Below, in pieces: positions 49,613 through 58,000 of a stretch of DNA of 64,000 nucleotides. Position 1 is the stretch's first letter. Each line of letters opens with the position of its first letter. The position numbers were made by a program, and so were the translations under genes. The notes below the pieces were generated by a model. That model saw only the letters and a list, made by a program, of their open reading frames with translations, ran no database searches and was not told the DNA's origin. This DNA comes from Methylococcaceae bacterium (GTDB lineage: Bacteria; Pseudomonadota; Gammaproteobacteria; Methylococcales; Methylomonadaceae): NCBI GenBank assembly GCA_021647585.1, contig JAKIUK010000004.1, positions 31,861-95,860 of the forward strand, written 5' to 3'.

Positions 49613-49899
49613 TTCCAACTCCAGTAGTGTCTACTAATGTAGATACTATACCCGTTAATTTGATATGTCAATCATTGCTGCCAGCTATTTTTAGGCATCT
49701 GCCCAAGAAGGTCTGACTAGAAAAATTAGTTGACCGCAGGAAATAGAAACCGCGCTTCTAACACGGTATCATTCAACGGTGTAGTCTGTAATGAGTCTAA
49801 TTTTTTTGACATTATTTTTAGCATGAGTTATTGATTATAAATAGTATTACGAAAATATGCCGTATACAGCCTGTCAAGATTTTTTTATTTATTTTCCAT

Positions 49900-50138
49900 C
49901 TGATTATGGTCATTCTGACCTTGTCTAATGGCCAAATTTGACAGTATTCTTCAGCAGCTATAAATCGTTTTCTATGCTTTGGTCATTGTCCTTGTCACTG
50001 TACTATGATCAACATTTATTACTCTATGATTTATTGCGGACAACCGTTATCGCTTGGACGACCTTTCTTACTTTTAGGTTAAAGACTTGGCTTTATTAAA
50101 CTCCATTGTTGTTCTGTTAAATCGCTCGGATATTCCAT
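49900..50138 (-). pseudogene. Decayed IS5-type transposase (N-terminal remnant)
   Basis: From ATG 50138 on the minus strand the reading MEYPSDLTEQQWSLIKP is the standard start of an IS5/IS427-type transposase. It is followed by an in-frame stop, KSKKGRPSDNG, and then multiple stops. The catalytic DDE domain is absent. No intact terminal repeats are visible. About 240 bp of the 49620-50190 stretch belong to it; the remainder shows only a degenerate CCTAG-like end near 49715. Confidence 0.75.
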
Positions 50139-50186
50139 TACTAAAAATGTCTTGAATTTATAACAAATTTATTTTCAAGACAGCTT

Positions 50187-50440
50187 CTAAGAGTTATCAG
50201 AAAAAGATAGATCGCCCAAATAAGCAATGCCATAGTCTTTCCCATAAATATGGAAGCGATGCAAATGGTCATCGTCCCAGCCAAAAACGATTAGGGTAGT
50301 GCGATGTAAATCGGCTGATGATGTAGACCCTGGAATCCGAAGGCGACTCAAGATCATCAGACTTACTCCACGAAGGGCGATCTTGATGCATTAGTTTTTC
50401 ATTCGGGTCAGCACTCAAATCGGTTAAACTTTGAGTATCA
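50187..50440 (-). pseudogene. Remnant of a plasmid pRiA4b ORF-3-like protein
   Basis: One frame reads SRLRIPGSTSSADLHRT and FGWDDDHLHRFHIYGKDYG before a stop at 50187, which matches the central motif of the pRiA4b ORF-3-like family (GWDDxHLHxF). The N-terminal and C-terminal parts are missing. A competing frame of 77 codons on the same strand (50269-50502) has no recognisable features. It is one of two neighbouring decayed mobile genes. Confidence 0.6.
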
Positions 50441-50546
50441 CTCAGATCATAGGCGTGGGATAGAGTAGAGGAAAATACACTCCACTTTTTTATGCTTTCC
50501 AATAGACTGCCAGAACTTTTGGAAAACTAATGCTAATAAAAAGTCG

Positions 50547-50777
50547 CTAAGAAGGATTAAGTTCAATGCGCGTCCATGTCACTTTATCAGGTTCAACTTT
50601 AATGTCTTTAATAACCTTAGGTTTAACATCTATTTCAACACTATATTGGCCCACAGGCAGTTTTATTTTATCTCCGCCGATCTGGCCTTTTTTGACTTCT
50701 TTACCCTGCATATCTAAAATTACAAATTCAGCTACTAATGCTTTAGAAATAGCATCCGTTAATGTAGGGCTAATCAA
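50547..50777 (-). CDS. Small protein with a beta-rich repeat-like domain
   Basis: This is a 76-residue protein started at TTG 50777, 8 nt after the YdbH-like stop. FVILDMQGKEVKKGQIGGDK and LPVGQYSVEIDVKPKVIKDI suggest a small carboxypeptidase-regulatory-like or Ig-like beta domain. No signal peptide is visible in this frame. It may be co-translated with the YdbH-like protein, but a chance frame is possible. Confidence 0.5.
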   Translation of the reverse strand: MISPTLTDAISKALVAEFVILDMQGKEVKKGQIGGDKIKLPVGQYSVEIDVKPKVIKDIKVEPDKVTWTRIELNPS

Positions 50778-50785
50778 TGAAAACG

Positions 50786-52843
50786 CTATTGAACAACAAT
50801 CTCATCAGTAGCAGTAATCCGTGATAGACGCTGCATTAATACTTTCCAATCAACTTGAGGGTTATACCCAACGACATCTATCCTGGGCAATCCCCCTCCT
50901 TTTACTATGTAATAGCCTTGTTCAGCGGCCTCTACCCCCATTAATTGACAAACACCTTGATGAAGGTAACATCCGAAACCTAATTTATCATAGCCAAAAG
51001 TATCAAAAAACCTTAGAAAACCTCTCGATAAAACATCTGCAGCACCTCCGCCACCTATACTGGCAATATTCTGCACTGCTTTTTGGCTGATTCTATGCCT
51101 TGAGTTATCGTTTTCTGGCGTACCTAACCAGGCATAAAAAGTGACGGGTTCCCAGTTTTCAAGATATAAATTATTGATATAACCGGAAACACGGCCTTCC
51201 ATGCCACCTACTTCAAATTTTTGTGTTATTACATGTAAATCCAGATTATCAATTTCCATATCCATGTAAAATCGGGAAAAATCGGTGAATAATCCAGAAG
51301 AAGCTAATTTTTTAATTTTTATTATGCCATCAAACACATTAACGCTCAGCTCGCCATTAACGGTTAATGTTTTATTTTCATAATGAACCCCCGGTATATA
51401 CCCACTAATTTTGCCGGACAATGGTGTCCAGCCAAAAACATTGGATAATTGTTGCAATGAAACATGACTGATTCCTCCTTCAAAAAAAACCTTGGGCTCA
51501 TCATTTTTTTGCCTATGCCAGTTAAACTGGTTAATCTCCATAACGCCTCCCAATAAAGGGATGCTAGTTTGTTCCAGTAACTGAATACTTTTGTTTTTCA
51601 GTAGAAACTTTAATTGTCCTGCCTCAATGGGTATTGCCCGAATATGTAAAAGATCCCAATGGATTGTGGATGGCGTAAGAAAATCAGAGGCGATTGACCA
51701 GTTAACTATTCCGCCTGCATTGTCAATTGCTATCCTTTTTTTATCATCGGTAACTACAAGGTTTAAAAAATCCACAGACAATTGATGCAGCTTTGACTGG
51801 ATTACTTCAATTTTTGTATGCAATTGGCCTTTTAGGTTAATCCCTTCAAAAGTTGTCTGTTCTACAAAAGGTGAAATATATTGAGCTGTAAAGTTTTCTA
51901 AATCTTTTATATCTGCAGAAACACTTGCCGAGTCAATCCTAAATTCAGCTTTCTGCTGGATAACGCCATCAATATTCAAATCAATAACTCCAGGATGATT
52001 TAGTCTGGCCTGATGAATTATGATATTACCATTTTTATCTAATACTCCCTGACTCTTAAGAGTTAAGGCTTCATCTTTAATTTCAATATAAACGGGGTCT
52101 ATATAAAGCTCACCCTGATTGATTTTATTACTGTTCTGCCACTGCCAGACTCCATTTTTATACTTTGCCAGAACATCAAAATTAATGTTTAAAGATTCTG
52201 TCACTAACCGGCCCTCATTTGCCTGTAAAGAAATATGCTGGGCATTGGAATTGACAATCAATTTAGTTAACCCATTATCATTACCAATCCATTCAATATC
52301 CGCATTAATATATCCTTTGCTAATATCAATATTTGTTAATTCAATTTTTGATAACAAAGATTTAAGACCTTTTAGCTGCAATCCTTTGGATTTAATGTTG
52401 ACAGACCAGTTCTTTCCTATCTGTTTTGCACTCACAGAAAGCCTTCCTTTTGCCAGTTTTAAGTTTTGTATATTAAAATGACTTAATTGCTCTGTTATCG
52501 AAAAAGAAAAAGCAAAAGGTGAAGAATGAATGAATTTGAGCGTTGCTTCCCCTTTTCTACAATTAATTTTGTTTTCTTGCCAGCTAAACGACATGCAGCG
52601 AACATCAAACAAATTTATATTTTGAAAGGGTTCGGGGAGTGATAATTGTCTGATTGACAACACGAGTTGTTGCGTGTGTTGGTGTAATTCTGTTAAAGAA
52701 AAACTAATATCTTTGAGTTGCCACTCTTTGCTATCTATTTGCTCGATATTAATAGATAGTTTTTCGAACGCAGAAAGTGAATGGCTGAATAGTAATAAAA
52801 AAATCAAACAGCTCATAACGCTGTAATTTGGACAATATTTCAT
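50786..52843 (-). CDS. YdbH-like AsmA-type protein (dicarboxylate-transport-domain family)
   Basis: A signal/anchor sequence (SCLIFLLLFSHSLSA) precedes about 650 periplasmic residues rich in beta strands, as in AsmA-like lipid-bridge proteins. The C-terminal 110 residues are the DctA-YdbH signature: VQNIASIGGGGAADVLSRGF LRFF, FDTFGYDKLGFGCYLHQGVC QLMG and GYYIVKGGGLPRIDVVGYNP. YdbH helps anterograde phospholipid transport between the membranes in E. coli. At 685 residues it is shorter than E. coli YdbH. Its role here is inferred from the family only. Confidence 0.82.
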   Translation of the reverse strand: MKYCPNYSVMSCLIFLLLFSHSLSAFEKLSINIEQIDSKEWQLKDISFSLTELHQHTQQLVLSIRQLSLPEPFQNINLFDVRCMSFSWQENKINCRKGEATLKFIHSSPFAFSFSITEQLSHFNIQNLKLAKGRLSVSAKQIGKNWSVNIKSKGLQLKGLKSLLSKIELTNIDISKGYINADIEWIGNDNGLTKLIVNSNAQHISLQANEGRLVTESLNINFDVLAKYKNGVWQWQNSNKINQGELYIDPVYIEIKDEALTLKSQGVLDKNGNIIIHQARLNHPGVIDLNIDGVIQQKAEFRIDSASVSADIKDLENFTAQYISPFVEQTTFEGINLKGQLHTKIEVIQSKLHQLSVDFLNLVVTDDKKRIAIDNAGGIVNWSIASDFLTPSTIHWDLLHIRAIPIEAGQLKFLLKNKSIQLLEQTSIPLLGGVMEINQFNWHRQKNDEPKVFFEGGISHVSLQQLSNVFGWTPLSGKISGYIPGVHYENKTLTVNGELSVNVFDGIIKIKKLASSGLFTDFSRFYMDMEIDNLDLHVITQKFEVGGMEGRVSGYINNLYLENWEPVTFYAWLGTPENDNSRHRISQKAVQNIASIGGGGAADVLSRGFLRFFDTFGYDKLGFGCYLHQGVCQLMGVEAAEQGYYIVKGGGLPRIDVVGYNPQVDWKVLMQRLSRITATDEIVVQ

Positions 52844-52924
52844 CTAAATCACTCTCTGCTTTGCCTACAAGGGTATAGACAAGAAGCATGAGCATGTTTG
52901 ATTGAACCCAATACAAACTTAGTT

Positions 52925-53815
52925 TTAACTTGGGAATACCCCTGTCGAAAGATAGCGATCACCTCTATCACAGATAATAACCACTATCACAGCATTTTCC
53001 AACTCATTAGATAATTTCAGAGCCGCTGAAACAGCGCCTCCAGAGGAAATACCAGAAAATATGCCTTCTTTGGCCGCAAGTTCGCGGGTTATGTTTTCAG
53101 CTGATGGCTGATCTACATCTATAATACGGTCAATATTTTCTGGGTTATAAATTTTAGGTAGATATTCTTTGGGCCAGCGTCTAATACCGGGTATTTTAGA
53201 CTTCCCTTCGGGCTGCACACCCACAATCTGAATATCTAAATTTTTCTCTTTCAGAAATCTAGAGGTTCCCATGATAGTTCCGGTTGTCCCCATTGCACTC
53301 ACAAAATGTGTAATTTTTCCATCAGTATCTCGCCAAATTTCTGGTCCAGTACCTTCATAGTGCGCAAGTGGATTATCAGGATTGGAAAATTGATCAAGAA
53401 TTATTCCTTTGCCTTCAGCCTGCATTTTTCTGGCTAAATCAATGGCACCTTCCATACTTTCAGTCGCAGGTGTCAGGATAATTTCTGCTCCATAGGCTTT
53501 CATCGAAGCAATCCGTTCAGCACTCATATTATCCGGCATAATCAAAGTCATTTTATAGCCTTTAATTGCTGCAGCCATAGCCAGTGCAATTCCTGTGTTT
53601 CCACTGGTTGCTTCAATTAAGCTATCACCCGGTTTTATTTCGCCTCTGGCTTCAGCCTGCTGAATCATACTCAGTGCCGGTCTGTCTTTTACTGATCCTG
53701 CAGGGTTATTGCCCTCCAGTTTAACCAAAATAATATTACTGGTTACACCTGGCAATCTTTGTAACTTCACTAGTGGTGTGTTGCCTACAAATGATTCTAT
53801 AGTTTTATAATTCAT
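52925..53815 (-). CDS. cysM: Cysteine synthase B (O-acetylserine/thiosulfate sulfhydrylase)
   Basis: This PLP fold II enzyme makes cysteine from O-acetylserine and sulfide or thiosulfate. ESFVGNTPLVKLQRLPGV begins it; the PLP lysine lies in NPAGSVKDRPALSMIQQAEA, the Asn-binding loop is EATSGNTGIALAMAAA, and MGTTGTIMGTSRFLKEKN binds the phosphate. LEGNNPAGS and the short length favour CysM over CysK. The ATG at 53815 is preferred; a longer frame adds 26 residues unlike the family. Confidence 0.92.
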   Translation of the reverse strand: MNYKTIESFVGNTPLVKLQRLPGVTSNIILVKLEGNNPAGSVKDRPALSMIQQAEARGEIKPGDSLIEATSGNTGIALAMAAAIKGYKMTLIMPDNMSAERIASMKAYGAEIILTPATESMEGAIDLARKMQAEGKGIILDQFSNPDNPLAHYEGTGPEIWRDTDGKITHFVSAMGTTGTIMGTSRFLKEKNLDIQIVGVQPEGKSKIPGIRRWPKEYLPKIYNPENIDRIIDVDQPSAENITRELAAKEGIFSGISSGGAVSAALKLSNELENAVIVVIICDRGDRYLSTGVFPS

Positions 53816-54224
53816 ATAAAGTATTTTAAAGTAGTACTGATCCGTTTCATAAATTTCTATTACGACTATAGGTCTAAAAAATATAAAAACCATAACTGTC
53901 TATCATGATATAGACCTATAAAAAATATTGAATACTAAGGGCGCTGGAAACAGTTCTTGTCTGTTGCTATTTCTTCACAGTCCAATAAATAACTGATTCT
54001 CATTAAATAACCTAAAATAACAATAGGTTTTTAATCGTTAATCAATAGTAACAGTTACACCAATTCATCCAAATATTTAACTCTGTAAGTCTATAATTAA
54101 TAGCAGCTCCACAACAAGTGTTTTATACTGCGTTCTTAAGTACGGATTTATAAACTAATAGTACTCTAAACAACTTAAATTCATTGATTTTAACTTAGCC
54201 TCATCACTGTTTACAAATAAATTT
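53816..54224. other. 409 bp divergent region between cysM and glrK
   Basis: AT-rich divergent promoter region. A frame on the minus strand extends to 53893, but it is not family-like. I see no clear -35/-10 pair, no hairpin and no repeat copy. The GTG of glrK has only a weak ribosome-binding site. Confidence 0.4.
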
Positions 54225-55718
54225 GTGTCAAAAAAAAAACTTTCATATAATAAAAATTTCATTTTTGGTTCTCTGTACCAATGGGCTTTATTGAGTTTTT
54301 TTATTGTTATCATGCCTTTGGTATTCACTGTTATTTATACTGTATCTGAGGTTTCGAATTATACTGAAAAAAGTCAACAAACCTTATTCCAAACCGTCAA
54401 CACTACTGAAAACAGTCGTATTATACTTGAACGATTAATCTCAATGGAACGTAGTATTCGACAGTTTCAGGTACTCAACGAACCCGAATTTTTCACCACC
54501 TATCAAGAACAACGGCAGAAATTTCTGGATGTGATGAAATCGTTAAATACCACAGGACTGAATCCAGATTTAGTTAAAAAACTAACTGTATTACAGCATA
54601 AAGAATTTCAGTTATATCAAAAAATTTCAAGTATCTCTGTGGATAATCAACTAGAACTATTAAAGTCAGATTTTGATGCATTTGACCAATTAACTGCACA
54701 GGCAAGAATTCTGTTAGCTGAAGGTCAAAAAAGAGTTAGCCTGGAAGCGCGGGCATTATCGATAGTTGCCCAGCGTGTACGCCAAAGACTATTGTATTCC
54801 GCATTAGCGAGTATCTCTCTGGCATTAATCTTTGCATTTGTATTCGTGAATTTATTAATCCGCCCTATCAGAGGTGTAGGCCAAGCAATACGTAATTTAG
54901 GAGAGGTAGGATTTGAACAACCTATTTCTATTAAAGGACCTCCAGATATAAAAGATCTTGGCATACACCTTGAATGGTTAAGACAGAGGCTCAACCGTTT
55001 AGAATATGAAAAAAAGCAATTCATTAGAAATGTCTCTCACGAACTTAAGACACCCTTGGCTACCTTAAAAGAAGGCACTGATTTGTTATCAGAAAATGTT
55101 GTTGGTGAACTAAATGCAGAACAACAAGACATAATTCAATTAATGAAAATAGGTAACATCACTATCAATGATTTAGTAGAAAACCTGTTAGAATATCAGA
55201 GAACCATATCAACTCCGATAGACTTCAACTTTTCTACTTTTGGTTTGGAATCTTTAGTTGAAAGAATTGCAGAAGAGTATCAACTACTATTGCGAAGCAA
55301 AAACATTACTTTAAATAATAACCTCAGCCCAATCAGTATGCGAGCAGATTATGACAAACTTAAAATAATTATTAGTAATCTGCTCTCAAACGCACTAAAA
55401 TTTTCCCCACAAAATGGAATTATAGGCTTACGTTTATATTCTCGTCAGAATATCATTGAGCTTATTGTAGAAGATCAAGGACCGGGTATAGCTAAAGATA
55501 TACAACCCTTTATTTTTAACGATTTCTACCAAGGTAATAATTCTCAGGACTGGAAAATTAAAGCAACTGGCTTGGGACTTGCCTTAGTGCAGTATTACCT
55601 TGAAGCTCAGCAGGGTTCAATCAATTTGCTACCGGCCAACGAAGAGTTTTGTGGCGCCAGATTTTCTGTAAAAATACCACAAAAACAAGGACGTGAATAT
55701 GATGCATCTTTTATTTAG
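54225..55718 (+). CDS. glrK: Sensor histidine kinase GlrK (QseE)
   Basis: Two membrane helices (WALLSFFIVIMPLVFTVIYT, about residues 19-38; LLYSALASISLALIFAFVFV, about 190-209) frame a 150-residue helical periplasmic sensor. A HAMP segment (LLIRPIRGVGQAIRNLGEVG) and HisKA follow, with the phospho-His in FIRNVSHELKTPLATLKEGT. The ATPase shows N-box NLLSNALKFSP, DQGPGIA and GLGLALVQYY. The order kinase, QseG lipoprotein, sigma-54 regulator is the E. coli glrK-qseG-glrR operon, which controls small RNAs GlmY/GlmZ and envelope functions. Confidence 0.9.
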   Translation: MSKKKLSYNKNFIFGSLYQWALLSFFIVIMPLVFTVIYTVSEVSNYTEKSQQTLFQTVNTTENSRIILERLISMERSIRQFQVLNEPEFFTTYQEQRQKFLDVMKSLNTTGLNPDLVKKLTVLQHKEFQLYQKISSISVDNQLELLKSDFDAFDQLTAQARILLAEGQKRVSLEARALSIVAQRVRQRLLYSALASISLALIFAFVFVNLLIRPIRGVGQAIRNLGEVGFEQPISIKGPPDIKDLGIHLEWLRQRLNRLEYEKKQFIRNVSHELKTPLATLKEGTDLLSENVVGELNAEQQDIIQLMKIGNITINDLVENLLEYQRTISTPIDFNFSTFGLESLVERIAEEYQLLLRSKNITLNNNLSPISMRADYDKLKIIISNLLSNALKFSPQNGIIGLRLYSRQNIIELIVEDQGPGIAKDIQPFIFNDFYQGNNSQDWKIKATGLGLALVQYYLEAQQGSINLLPANEEFCGARFSVKIPQKQGREYDASFI

Positions 55719-56256
55719 GCTGTTTTTATTATTAATTATCCTGACATCTCAGGGATGCCATAACCTTAAGGACTCACTGAAGTCATTGGTAACTTTAGAT
55801 GATCAAAATCACCAGATGCAACGCCTTTTAAACTATGGTAAACAATATAATGAGCTCGGTAAGGAACAAAGACGATCTTTATGTAAAAAGTTAAAACAGG
55901 ATTTTAAGACCCAGGATAACTGGGAAACTGCCTGGCTACTGGTATACTCCTTGAATGACAACTTTAACTGTGTAAGTCTAAAAGAATCTTTATCCATGTT
56001 AAATTCTATTCAAAACGCCAAGAATCCCAACAAGCATTTACAATGGTTAAACAAGAACCAGATTAAATTACTCAATAACCTTAATAACTTCCAAAAACAG
56101 AATAATAAGGTTCATAAAAGAAATCGTTATATCCATACAAAACTGGATCAATCAAAGCAACAGCTGGAAGAGTTAAATGCAAAACTGGAAGAGTTAAACG
56201 CTAAAATACAAGAACTTAAAGCTATAGAAACTAGCATATATAAAAAAACTCAATGA
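55699..56256 (+). CDS. qseG: QseG-like outer-membrane lipoprotein
   Basis: AAGGA 7 nt upstream supports the ATG at 55699, overlapping the kinase gene by 20 nt. The signal peptide is MMHLLFRLFLLLIILTSQGC with the lipobox Cys. The mature part is helical: WETAWLLVYSLNDNFNC holds the typical QseG region. The C-terminal 50 residues are a tandem heptad coiled coil, LEELNAKLEELNAKIQEL, encoded by a 21-bp DNA repeat. QseG relays signals to GlrK in enteric bacteria. Confidence 0.8.
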   Translation: MMHLLFRLFLLLIILTSQGCHNLKDSLKSLVTLDDQNHQMQRLLNYGKQYNELGKEQRRSLCKKLKQDFKTQDNWETAWLLVYSLNDNFNCVSLKESLSMLNSIQNAKNPNKHLQWLNKNQIKLLNNLNNFQKQNNKVHKRNRYIHTKLDQSKQQLEELNAKLEELNAKIQELKAIETSIYKKTQ

Positions 56257-57632
56257 CAAACAAGCCAATCGAAAATAATTTTCAAGAACAGAAAATCTTA
56301 CTGGTGGATGATGACCCCAGTTTGCTTAAATTACTTTCTGTGCGCTTACAAGCTACTGGTCTTGAGGTTAAAACTGCAGAAAGTGCAAGCCAGGCGATAG
56401 CATTAATACCAAGCTATCATCCACAACTCGTTATTACTGATTTAAGAATGGAGGAAATGGATGGTCTGGAATTATTCAATTTTTTACAAAAAAAATATCC
56501 CACTTTACCCGTCATCATTTTAACTGCACATGGAACAATAAAAGAAGCCGTATCAGCAACACGCCAAGGGGTCTTTGGTTTTCTTACTAAACCTATTGAT
56601 AGTCATGAACTACTTGAACTCATTAATAAGGCTTTAGAACTAAATAAACATGTTTCATCCGATCCACAAACTGAAAAAGGTGCATTCTGGCGAGAAAATA
56701 TCATAACTCGCAGTACAATCATGGAAAACTTACTGAGTGAAGTGCAACATGTTGCACACAGTGAGGTAAGCGTATTTATTCATGGAGAAAGTGGTACTGG
56801 CAAAGAACTCATTGCTAAAGCAATACATAAAGCAAGTTCTCGAAAAAATGAAGAATTTGTCGCGGTGAATTGCAGCGCTATACCTGAAGAATTACTGGAA
56901 TCAGAATTATTTGGACATTGCAAAGGTGCTTTTTCAGGTGCCTCTGCAAATCGAAAGGGTTTATTTGAAGTTGCTGATGGTGGCAGTCTGTTTCTTGATG
57001 AGATTGGCGATATGCCCCTGTCTTTTCAAGTTAAATTATTGCGCGTTCTGCAAGAAGGTGAAATCCGTCCCGTCGGAACAAATAAATCCATAAACGTTGA
57101 TGTCAGAATTATTTCTGCCAGCCATCAAGACTTGAAACAACTAGCATCTGAAGAGCGTTTTCGGATGGATCTATATTACCGCCTCAATGTTGTTACTTTA
57201 TCCTTACCTCGTTTGACAGAAAGACTGGAAGACATCCCTCTGTTAGCCAAGCATTTCATCACTAATAATGATTTCAAAGTACAGCCGATTGCGAAAGGTT
57301 TATCTAGCGAAGCAATGGAATTATTAATTGCATACAGTTGGCCGGGTAATGTAAGACAATTCAAAAATGTCATTGAACATGTTTGTACGTTTGCCACTAC
57401 ACCTTTAATACCGGTTAGTCTAGTTGAAAAAGCCTTGCAGGAAAAACAAATATCTCTGCCAAGTTTTAATGATGCAAAAAAGAATTTTGAAAGAGATTAC
57501 TTAGTTAAATTGCTGCAATTAGCCAATGGAAATGTCACAGAAGCAGCGCGTTTGGCAAAACGAAACCGAACAGAATTTTATCGGTTATTGAACCGACATG
57601 AACTTAAAGCGGCCCAATTTAAAACATTATAA
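56253..57632 (+). CDS. glrR: Sigma-54-dependent response regulator GlrR (QseF)
   Basis: A receiver domain (ILLVDDDPSLL, phospho-Asp in PQLVITDLRMEEMDG, Lys in FGFLTKPIDS) precedes an AAA+ domain. Walker A is GESGTGKELIAKAIH and Walker B is GGSLFLDEIGDM. An R-finger region RVLQEGEIRPVG and a C-terminal Fis-type helix-turn-helix (NVTEAARLAKRNRTEFYRLL) complete it. The sigma-54 contact loop reads GAFSGA and not GAFTGA, a T-to-S change. The gene overlaps qseG by 4 nt. Confidence 0.92.
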   Translation: MTNKPIENNFQEQKILLVDDDPSLLKLLSVRLQATGLEVKTAESASQAIALIPSYHPQLVITDLRMEEMDGLELFNFLQKKYPTLPVIILTAHGTIKEAVSATRQGVFGFLTKPIDSHELLELINKALELNKHVSSDPQTEKGAFWRENIITRSTIMENLLSEVQHVAHSEVSVFIHGESGTGKELIAKAIHKASSRKNEEFVAVNCSAIPEELLESELFGHCKGAFSGASANRKGLFEVADGGSLFLDEIGDMPLSFQVKLLRVLQEGEIRPVGTNKSINVDVRIISASHQDLKQLASEERFRMDLYYRLNVVTLSLPRLTERLEDIPLLAKHFITNNDFKVQPIAKGLSSEAMELLIAYSWPGNVRQFKNVIEHVCTFATTPLIPVSLVEKALQEKQISLPSFNDAKKNFERDYLVKLLQLANGNVTEAARLAKRNRTEFYRLLNRHELKAAQFKTL

Positions 57633-57800
57633 TTAGGAGACTGTCTGAGAATAGAAACCGTAGCAAGGGGAACACATTTTGAGTCAGTTTTTTAGATCAT
57701 TTAAGGCGAATAGTTGCGCTACTAAACGAAAATAATCAGAAAAACTAGCCAAAATGGGCTTATCCGCATTAGGTTTCCTATTCTCGGACAGCTTCCTAGG
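57633..57800. repeat. Long imperfect inverted-repeat element after glrR
   Basis: The left arm TTAGGAGACTGTCTGAGAAT AGAAACC and the reverse complement of the right arm, CTAGGAAGCTGTCCGAGAAT AGGAAACC, agree over about 27 bp, and the similarity weakens further in. It starts directly after the glrR TAA stop. The 57801-58000 stretch shows nothing else except an AT-rich promoter region before the ThDP gene. Confidence 0.65.
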
Positions 57801-58000
57801 TAAAACCCTAATAAATCATCTTATTTTAAACGGTCGTGATTCAACGCTTTCTTGTTACAAATAATTTATTTCAATACTACGCCATTTTAATAATCGCCAA
57901 AATAGTAATCGCATATACACTTTTTAGAATCATAAGATGTTGTAGTTCCAGGTAAACGAAGTGTATTCTTCAACGAATCCATAATGATGAAAGGAAAGGT

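Noticed and set aside
50269..50502. Minus-strand 77-codon frame
   Set aside because: A neighbouring frame of the same region reads as a pRiA4b ORF-3 fragment, which is the better explanation for the DNA.
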